64,000 nt of DNA, from assembly GCA_019828565.1 (NCBI GenBank), contig JAHDYR010000062.1, positions 1,302,001 to 1,366,000 on the forward strand, read 5' to 3'. The translations under genes and the position numbers were made by a program. This DNA is from Carpediemonas membranifera. Lineage: Eukaryota; Fornicata. A model generated the notes under the pieces. That model had not been told where the DNA came from and made no database searches. It saw nothing but the letters and a program-made list of their open reading frames with translations. Below, in pieces: positions 58,406-64,000 of this stretch (positions are counted from its first letter, which is position 1; each line of letters opens with the position of its first letter).

Positions 58406-58437
58406 AGTGTGCCGCGCAGGATTAGAATTGCTCAGTC
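58406..58437 (+). repeat. Repeat B, copy 2 (upstream of Fanzor-like copy 2)
   Basis: Starts AGTGTGCCGCGCAGGATTAG, with 26 of 32 positions shared with 55991-56022. It directly abuts the duplicated gene end C. Confidence 0.7.
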
Positions 58438-58444
58438 TAAACTG

Positions 58445-58597
58445 GCTGGAGCGAGAACCAAGATCCCGCCCAGAACCGTCGCTCTTACCATCGCCGACGC
58501 CCTCATGTCCGCTACCCTTCTGGTGTACGACAGGTGGGCCGTCAGACTGAACCTGTTCAGTCCTCTGGAGTTCATCCCAGGGGGGTCGACAGCCTAA
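58445..58597 (+). pseudogene. C-terminal fragment of an unidentified protein (copy 2)
   Basis: The last ~50 codons of the same protein end as at 16263-16496, starting at AGARTKIPP and ending EFIPGGSTA. Upstream codons belong to repeat B, so the gene is cut at the repeat boundary at a different point from copy 1. No start codon or promoter belongs to it. Confidence 0.5.
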
Positions 58598-58633
58598 GTC
58601 ACCTTTACATGAATCCTCCACATAAACCCTCTA
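58445..58633 (+). repeat. Duplicated gene end C, copy 2
   Basis: Matches 16228-16415 in inverted orientation over ~188 bp, including the stop codon and ~30 bp after it. Only five codon-third-position differences and one base of length difference were seen. Confidence 0.85.
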
Positions 58634-58676
58634 AACATCTCTAAATACCACACAGAGATTGCTCTTAATCTGCGAA

Positions 58677-59897
58677 ATGCTCTCACAGCTTCCCCAGGAA
58701 GCCGTTGAGGCATGTAGCGACGATATATACCCCGGATTACCGAGAGTTACGTTTTCTCCGCTGACTATTGACGTGTTGCGATCCGAAAAGCACTGGAACG
58801 TTCAGGATTTGCCAGAGGGCGAGGAATACTACCTGTACATCAGGAATAAGCCTGGTGTAGCAGGGGAATGGATTCCCGAGAGTTACATTATTGATCCTGA
58901 AAACAATGAGACGTCCCGGATAGCAACGTTGGCCGTCCCATGCCTTGGAGAGAGCGACCCTTCGAGCCATTGGGCTGTCCTGGCCTGCATCTTCACCATG
59001 GACAGGTCCGGGAGCGCCACGTTCCCCACTCTGTATGTCCGTGACATATTAGCATGTTCTGCCGCCGACGTGAATCCCATGACGGTGCCTCAGCGGCAGG
59101 AGCTCGTGGGGAGGGTCCTCGGCGGGAAGCCCAAGGGCAGCGTCCGTGTGCGCCAGGTGTATACAGCCCGGGACCCAAAGGACGGCGGCCTCCGTCTCCT
59201 CCGCGGGGCGCCGCACGCCTCATCTGGCCTCCTGATGATACCAGACGACGCCGAGCCCCTGACGGCCTTCCTGCACATGCCCGACAGCAGCTTCCCGGTC
59301 CGGTTCCGTCTGACGCTGGAGCGGTGGCAGGGGCGTGTTGTCGGCCGGCCAGTGCAGTCGATCGCTGAGGGCAGGCTGTCCGTTCTGTCCGACGGCGGCG
59401 AGTGCTACATCCCGGACACCGCCAGCAAGCGGACGAACGTAGACTTCCCGGTGGAGATCCCACAGCATATTGAGGTAGCCCTGAGGCGGCTCGACCAGAA
59501 CCGACTGAGGTCGACCCTGTCGTACCAGCGGGACCGGGGTGAGAACGTCCACTCTGACCCAGTCATCGTCGAGGCGTACTTCGACAGTCTGCAGACGAAC
59601 ACGACCGTATACACCCGGACGGGGGAGACGTCAGACAGCGCCCACGGGTACGGTGGACGGGGTCGGACGACGTACGAGGCCAGACGGAGCACCAGGACAT
59701 GCGGGTGGCGCATAGTCAAGATCACCGACGCGCCTCTGCCGGACACACTGACGTCCTATCTCGAGACGATGGCGCTGCAGGCCAGGTTCCTGCGGGACAC
59801 CGACCTGCTCGCCGCCATAACCGGAGAGGACCGGTGGGGAGATATGGACCCCTGCCGGCTGGACGGGGACGGGCCATGGGGCTGGATGTTCGAGTAA
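58677..59897 (+). CDS. Unrecognised protein, faint resemblance to mRNA-capping guanylyltransferase fold
   Basis: A 406-residue protein from the ATG at 58677. The order of hydrophobic stretches (LPRVTFSPLTIDVLRSEK; EYYLYIRN; SYIIDPENN; TLYVRDILACSAADV followed by R-x-E-L; SSGLLMIPDD; TCGWRIVKITDAPLP near the end) runs parallel to the capping-enzyme nucleotidyltransferase plan. The lysine of the essential K-x-D-G motif is not found. It could be a catalytically dead relative, or the resemblance could be chance. Codon use is normal for the window. Confidence 0.55.
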   Translation: MLSQLPQEAVEACSDDIYPGLPRVTFSPLTIDVLRSEKHWNVQDLPEGEEYYLYIRNKPGVAGEWIPESYIIDPENNETSRIATLAVPCLGESDPSSHWAVLACIFTMDRSGSATFPTLYVRDILACSAADVNPMTVPQRQELVGRVLGGKPKGSVRVRQVYTARDPKDGGLRLLRGAPHASSGLLMIPDDAEPLTAFLHMPDSSFPVRFRLTLERWQGRVVGRPVQSIAEGRLSVLSDGGECYIPDTASKRTNVDFPVEIPQHIEVALRRLDQNRLRSTLSYQRDRGENVHSDPVIVEAYFDSLQTNTTVYTRTGETSDSAHGYGGRGRTTYEARRSTRTCGWRIVKITDAPLPDTLTSYLETMALQARFLRDTDLLAAITGEDRWGDMDPCRLDGDGPWGWMFE

Positions 59898-59946
59898 ACG
59901 GTGCGGATCTTTCGTATATCCAGTACTCACTGCTGTTTGTGACAAG

Positions 59947-61277
59947 ATGGCTCTCGCGTCACTTGGTGCAATGAGCGACGCCGAAACACCGTTGTCGCCG
60001 TTTCTGAATGGTAGCGGGGCAAGGGGGACGTCGTCAACTGATCAGCGTCATGGTGCGGATACTCGAGGGTGGATGCTCATCAGGCCTCAGCCCTGGCGCG
60101 CCGCAGACCCACAATGTAAAGGGAACGTGCGAGCAGGGTGCTGGAACCCGATTGTCATCCCGTTATTCGACCTGAACTCAACGTCGGAGTCGGAATTTCG
60201 GCAAAGAACAACGAGCGGCATGATGAGCCCAAGAACACCATCGTCGCCGCTAGCATCCAGGCGGCTTCAATCTCGTGGTGGATTGAGCTCTCGACAGTCA
60301 ACACCGTCTTCGCCGTTCAAGAAGCAACTGGACGCGCAGGTTCGTCTTTTTCTCGGTAACCGTTCACACAGCGCAGAAAGCTTGAGACTCTAGTGAAAAG
60401 TGTTACTGATATGGACACGAGCTTCCTCGATGACGCCCAGGGCAGAACGATCCGAGACAATAATGAAGGCCTCACATTCACAGAGCTGCAAGCCCGGAAT
60501 GAGGTGCTCTTCCGCGAGCTGGATGAGTCCAAGGCCCGCATAGCAGACATGGAGACGGACATGTCCGTCAGGCAGGCCAGCTACATCCGCCGGGAGAAGG
60601 ATCTGATGAGCCGCATCGAGACCCTCCAGCATAAGCTCTCAACGTTCGAGACGGAAGGTAGGGTCGCCCAGCCTCCAGAGCTGCTCAAGCTGAGGGCCCT
60701 GCACCATGACATCCAGAGCCAAATCGACGCCTCCGAGCAGCACACGGCCGAGCTCCTCCGGGAACGGGAGCGGGCCCTGACTGTGCAGTTTAGGGGGAGA
60801 CTCAACGTGATCGAGGAGGAGCTCCAGACAGAGCGGAGCCGCGATCCTGACGCGGACCTTGTGATCTGGCTGCGTCGATACAAGACTGTGAACAAAGAGG
60901 TCGAGTTCCTGCGGGAGGAGTGCGAGAGGCTGCACAGAGACAACGACGTCCTCATAGACCACCTCAAGGAGGCCAACGAGCGGGCAGAGCAGGCGGAATC
61001 GAGCAAGGACCACGCGTTGAAGCACCTGCTGAGGTTGAAGCGGGAGAACAACTCCCTCAAGATCAAGCTCGGACTGCCGACAGAAGGCGATGAGAACGTC
61101 GGGACGCCCCAAGTTGCCCAGCTGCTGAAGAGCTTGGACATCCGGTTCGGGTCTGCGGCGTCTCCGAGCGGCCGGACTCCGACTGCCAAGACGCCGACGA
61201 GACCGGGCGGGCAGGGGCTGAGCCCACGGAGGCCCCTGACACAGGGGTCGCCGAGGAAGGCGCTGGCGAGTAGGTAG
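59947..61277 (+). CDS. Coiled-coil protein with S/P-rich head, one 32-nt intron
   Basis: Exon 1 is 59947-60339 and exon 2 is 60372-61277; together they are 433 codons (432 residues). Residues 1-130 are S/P/R-rich with repeated SPRTPSSP-like sites that proline-directed kinases could phosphorylate. Splicing gives KKQLDAQ|RRKLETLVKSV and leads straight into a long coiled coil (residues ~140-370: ELQARNEVLFRELDESKARI; VEFLREECERLHRDNDVLID). The tail is again S/P/T-rich. The layout is common in centriole and cytoskeleton proteins, but the family is not recognised. Confidence 0.72.
60340..60371 (+). other. 32-nt intron in the coiled-coil gene
   Basis: Starts GTTCGT and ends CCGTTCACACAG. Its length (2 mod 3) exactly explains the frame change between the two open frames. 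Confidence 0.85.
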
Positions 61278-61427
61278 CCAACGTGTATAAATAGCCATAG
61301 CCGTGGTCAGGCCGATAGCGACAATGATTTGGACAGGATGCTCCCTAAGGCGCTACATGGGGAATACTGGTGTCACCTCTCCCAATGTACACCGTGCAAG
61401 TGGCAGAGCGCCTAAGTCATCTATTTC

Positions 61428-61438
61428 GCAGTTTAACG
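61428..61438 (+). promoter_or_regulatory. Core-promoter-like element of the Dbp7/DDX31 gene
   Basis: GCAGTTTAACG, 28 nt before the ATG at 61467. Confidence 0.5.
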
Positions 61439-61466
61439 TTTTTCGATTTCGATCGACCCTTTCAGC

Positions 61467-63188
61467 ATGTCGGACTCGAAGGAGAAGTATTTGAAATCAT
61501 TGGAGGAGATTAACGCTGTTCAGGATGGTTTCACTGAGTGGAATATCAATCCCTTCTTGAAACGGAATCTCCGCTGTCCCGATCGCGGTTTCGGCTTTTC
61601 AGGCTTTACTGACGTCCAACAGGCTGTTGTCCCAGCCGTTGCTTCTGGAAACAACCTGATCGTTCGTGCAGAGACCGGCTCAGGCAAGACCTTGGCCTAT
61701 CTTGTGCCTATTGTGAACTATCTCGCCAACGGCCCCTTCGCCTACGATCCCACTGCGCCGACAAAGAAGGACCGCAGCCAAGGCACGTTCGCCGTGATTG
61801 TGGCGCCGACCCATGACCTAGCCGTCCAGATCCACGAGGTGGCAGAGAAGCTGACGAAGCCGTTCTACAACATCGTCTGCACCCGGCTCGTCGGTGGGGC
61901 AGACAGCGACAACGAGAAGAAGCGTCTCCGCAAGGGTGTGGGCATCATTGTCACGACCCCCGGCCGCCTTCTCTACCACCTGAAGCAGACAGCCAACCTC
62001 CGTGCAAACCTCGCGGCTCTTCGCTTCCTCGTCTTCGACGAGTCTGACCGGCTGCTCGATATGGGGTTCAAGCAGGTCATGCGGGAGATCCTGGACCGTC
62101 TTTCCGAGCTGTCCGACGCCACGGCCCGTCAGACGCTGCTCCTCTCGGCCACGGTCGGAAATGAGCTGGAGTCATTCGCCTCGTCGTTCGAGGGCTCGTG
62201 GAAGCATGTGCTGATGGACGACAAGGGCGACCGGGAGGCGTACAAGCTGCCCGAGTCTCTGAAGCAGGAATACGTCCTGATCCCGGCCCGGAAGAAGATC
62301 AGCACGATGCTGGCCCTGCTGGCTGCCCCGTCGTCCGTCAAGAGCATCGTATTTGTGTCTACTATCGACATTGTGACGTACATGGAGAAGCTGCTCAACC
62401 ACCTGACCACCACGGCCACCCCCGTCGCCCGGCCAGCTGAGATCTTCGCGCTACACGGCAACATGCCGAGTCCCGAGCGGGCAGACATGGTCATGCGGTT
62501 CTCCAAGGCCGAGCGCGGCGTCCTCATTGCTACCGACGTTGCAGCCCGCGGTCTGGACATCCAACACCTCGATCTCGTCGTCCAGCTCGACGCCCCCGCC
62601 GACGTCACCACCTACGTACACAGGGTCGGTCGCACTGCCCGGCAGCACGCCGTGGGACGTGCGGTGTTGTTCCTGCTGCCCGAGGTCGAGGAGCCCTTCG
62701 TGGGTGCGCTCCAGGATAGTGACATTGAGGTGCAGAAGCTGAACCTTGAGAGATTGCTGAAGACGTCGTTCAAGAAGGACCACCGGGAGACGTGGTACAG
62801 CATCCAGGACACCATCGAGGACATCGTTGGTAAGAACACTGAGCTGCTCGAGTCTGCCCGCCTCGCCTACTCCTCCTGGACGAAGGCTTACACTGTTCGG
62901 ACCAGGGCTATGCGGAAGATCTTCAACATGCACTCGATCAAGACCAGCGGGAAACTTGGGACCATGTGTGCCTCGTTCGGCCTCAAGGAGAGCCCGACTG
63001 AGATCGCGGCGGCGCTCAGGATGAAGAGCGAGAAGGAGCGCAGGGATCGCGAGGCCGCGGCCAAGAGGGAGCACATGCAGAAGCACCGGAAGAACAAGCT
63101 CGGGACTAAGGTCGGCAAGGGCACCAGGGACGACCGCCGCATCGGCATGGAGTCCAGGCCCCGTGGCGGTAAGGTCAAGCGGCTCTGA
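61467..63188 (+). CDS. DBP7: DEAD-box RNA helicase, Dbp7/DDX31 family
   Basis: A 573-residue helicase. Motif Q region GFSGFTDVQQAVVP, motif I AETGSGKT, Ia PTHDLAVQ, II DESD (in place of DEAD), III SAT, IV/V region VLIATDVAARGLD, VI HRVGRTAR. The long segment before motif IV (KLPESLKQEYVLIPARKK) and the C-terminal ~170-residue helical extension with basic tail are typical of Dbp7/DDX31, which acts in early 60S assembly in the nucleolus. It lacks the long N-terminal region of the human protein. Confidence 0.9.
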   Translation: MSDSKEKYLKSLEEINAVQDGFTEWNINPFLKRNLRCPDRGFGFSGFTDVQQAVVPAVASGNNLIVRAETGSGKTLAYLVPIVNYLANGPFAYDPTAPTKKDRSQGTFAVIVAPTHDLAVQIHEVAEKLTKPFYNIVCTRLVGGADSDNEKKRLRKGVGIIVTTPGRLLYHLKQTANLRANLAALRFLVFDESDRLLDMGFKQVMREILDRLSELSDATARQTLLLSATVGNELESFASSFEGSWKHVLMDDKGDREAYKLPESLKQEYVLIPARKKISTMLALLAAPSSVKSIVFVSTIDIVTYMEKLLNHLTTTATPVARPAEIFALHGNMPSPERADMVMRFSKAERGVLIATDVAARGLDIQHLDLVVQLDAPADVTTYVHRVGRTARQHAVGRAVLFLLPEVEEPFVGALQDSDIEVQKLNLERLLKTSFKKDHRETWYSIQDTIEDIVGKNTELLESARLAYSSWTKAYTVRTRAMRKIFNMHSIKTSGKLGTMCASFGLKESPTEIAAALRMKSEKERRDREAAAKREHMQKHRKNKLGTKVGKGTRDDRRIGMESRPRGGKVKRL

Positions 63189-63321
63189 TTTAGCGGTAAA
63201 TATTTTATTTAAGGTGATTATCGGGTATTTGACTGCCTATGCTGTTGCTGGACATGCTTGGTAAGTGTTGCAGACATCGAGATGCTGTTCCCATTCACGA
63301 CTCTTCATCAAATCGATCAAG

Positions 63322-63331
63322 GCAGTTTAGG
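63322..63331 (+). promoter_or_regulatory. Core-promoter-like element of the Hikeshi gene
   Basis: GCAGTTTAGG, 39 nt before the ATG at 63371. It excludes the long upstream extension of the open frame. Confidence 0.5.
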
Positions 63332-63370
63332 AATCAATGTGTCAAATCGGGCAAAACTCAGAAATCAGCA

Positions 63371-63934
63371 ATGTCAGCATTCGGATGCCTTGTACCAGGC
63401 AGGCTTGTTACCACAGCCTTTATGTCTGTCGATGAAACCCATTTTACTCTTGATATTCCCGCTATAGGCCATGCAAAACACCTTTCAGTGTTCTTGACGG
63501 CAGAAAACCTCCTCCCTGAAGGATACGGTGCTGCCATTCATTTTGCTCTTCCACCATACCAGAACTGGAGCTACCTCGGCGGAATCACAAACAGCAAGCC
63601 CTCCGCCACCTTCCGTCTGAATGTCGGAACGGACAACTCATCCGTAGAGGAGGCTGTGGGGCGCTTAGGGCTCGAGATAGTGCCGATCCAGGCCCTAGAG
63701 CAGCTGCAGCAGACCAAGATGGAGAACATCACGCCCTCCCAGCAGGGCATGCTCGACCGGGTCGGCCGCAAGCTCTTCTCAAACCTCCAGGACTTCATTC
63801 AGTCGCACGCCGCGGTGATGATGACGGAGGGCGGGCAGATGACTGAGGCTGTGTCCAGCAAGGCTTTCGACCGGTGGATCGAGTCGGTTAACCGGCGGAT
63901 CCGTCTCAACCCCAAGTTCTGGGACGGTGTGTGA
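63371..63934 (+). CDS. HIKESHI: Hikeshi/OPI10 (nuclear import carrier for HSP70)
   Basis: A 187-residue protein, near the usual ~197. The family opening FGCLVPGRLV is clear, followed by FLTAENLLPEGYGAAIHFAL, WSYLGGITNSKPSATFRLN (family: W-x-L-L-G-x-x-x-N-x-K-P-S-A), and the C-terminal WIESVNRRIRLNPKFW. Hikeshi carries HSP70 into the nucleus under heat stress by binding FG-nucleoporins. The frame is open upstream with unrelated codons; the start at 63371 is set by homology and the promoter element. About 65 bp of downstream sequence closes the window. Confidence 0.93.
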   Translation: MSAFGCLVPGRLVTTAFMSVDETHFTLDIPAIGHAKHLSVFLTAENLLPEGYGAAIHFALPPYQNWSYLGGITNSKPSATFRLNVGTDNSSVEEAVGRLGLEIVPIQALEQLQQTKMENITPSQQGMLDRVGRKLFSNLQDFIQSHAAVMMTEGGQMTEAVSSKAFDRWIESVNRRIRLNPKFWDGV

Positions 63935-64000
63935 GACATGGTATGTGTTATGGAGTGTAGCAGCTTGTCCATGGGGGCAGGGGCAGTACGTACATAGCCT

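Larger units (their letters stand above)
55991..58437 (-). mobile_element. Fanzor-like element, copy 2, bracketed by direct repeat B
   Basis: A ~2.4-kb unit carrying one minus-strand Fanzor-like gene. As in element 1, both borders carry the same short sequence in direct orientation, but it is a different sequence (repeat B), so the two elements may be different families. Between the gene end and repeat B copy 1 lie two adjacent perfect or near-perfect hairpins (56101-56118 and 56119-56136). No target duplication was identified. Confidence 0.55.

Overview
The window looks like nuclear DNA of a compact, GC-rich, intron-poor protist. All recognisable genes are eukaryotic: LSM6, uS10, RPB9, SUMO, CSN5, EFL1, DPH5, SURF6, Dbp7/DDX31, exportin-2, a kinesin and others. 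Genes lie on both strands and are usually separated by 50-400 bp. Seven introns can be placed, all only 28-38 nt long, and all end in T-H-A-Y-H-C-A-G, so a branch-site-like element is fused to the 3' splice site. That intron type is known from metamonads (Giardia, Trichomonas and fornicate relatives). A free-living Carpediemonas-like metamonad is my best guess, but it is inference.

Layout. 1-15.1 kb: a mostly minus-strand block (VPS41-like, partial; CSE1/exportin-2; a TPR protein; a PP4-like phosphatase; LSM6; a plus-strand LRR protein; a large RCC1-repeat protein; SURF6). 15.1-16.6 kb: repeat-rich insertion zone with an internally deleted Fanzor/TnpB-like gene and a truncated host-like gene end. 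16.6-24.7 kb: LPCAT-type acyltransferase, DPH5, SUMO, kinesin-1-like, CSN5, uS10. 25-43 kb: mostly plus-strand genes (SANT protein, alpha-helical protein, RPB9 with three mini-introns, REEP/YOP1, NSUN5, membrane proteins, tandem CCCH protein, gamma-glutamyl hydrolase, serpin, MRE11 with two frame breaks, EFL1). 43.5-55.8 kb: a membrane HECT-domain protein, an ABCC transporter, a long coiled-coil protein and a PDI-like protein. 54.0-58.7 kb: second mobile zone with a nearly full-length but frame-broken Fanzor-like gene, repeat ends and a second copy of the truncated gene end. 58.7-64 kb: an unrecognised protein with faint capping-enzyme resemblance, a coiled-coil gene with one intron, Dbp7/DDX31 and Hikeshi.

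Two genome-wide signals recur. First, a GCAGYTTAAGG-like (or GCACTTTAAGG) element sits about 15-45 nt before many start codons, in gene orientation; it looks like a combined core promoter/initiator with very short leaders. Second, an 18-bp repeat, GTGTTTATACTGCGCAAC, occurs five times, only in the two mobile zones. It borders Fanzor-like and gene-fragment cargo in direct orientation. The mobile zones are the best candidate for an undescribed system: RNA-guided-nuclease-family genes with defined ends, structured 3' DNA and hitch-hiking host gene ends.

No tRNA, rRNA, CRISPR array, telomere or prokaryotic operon was found. Housekeeping genes show no operon logic; neighbours appear functionally unrelated, as is usual in protist genomes.
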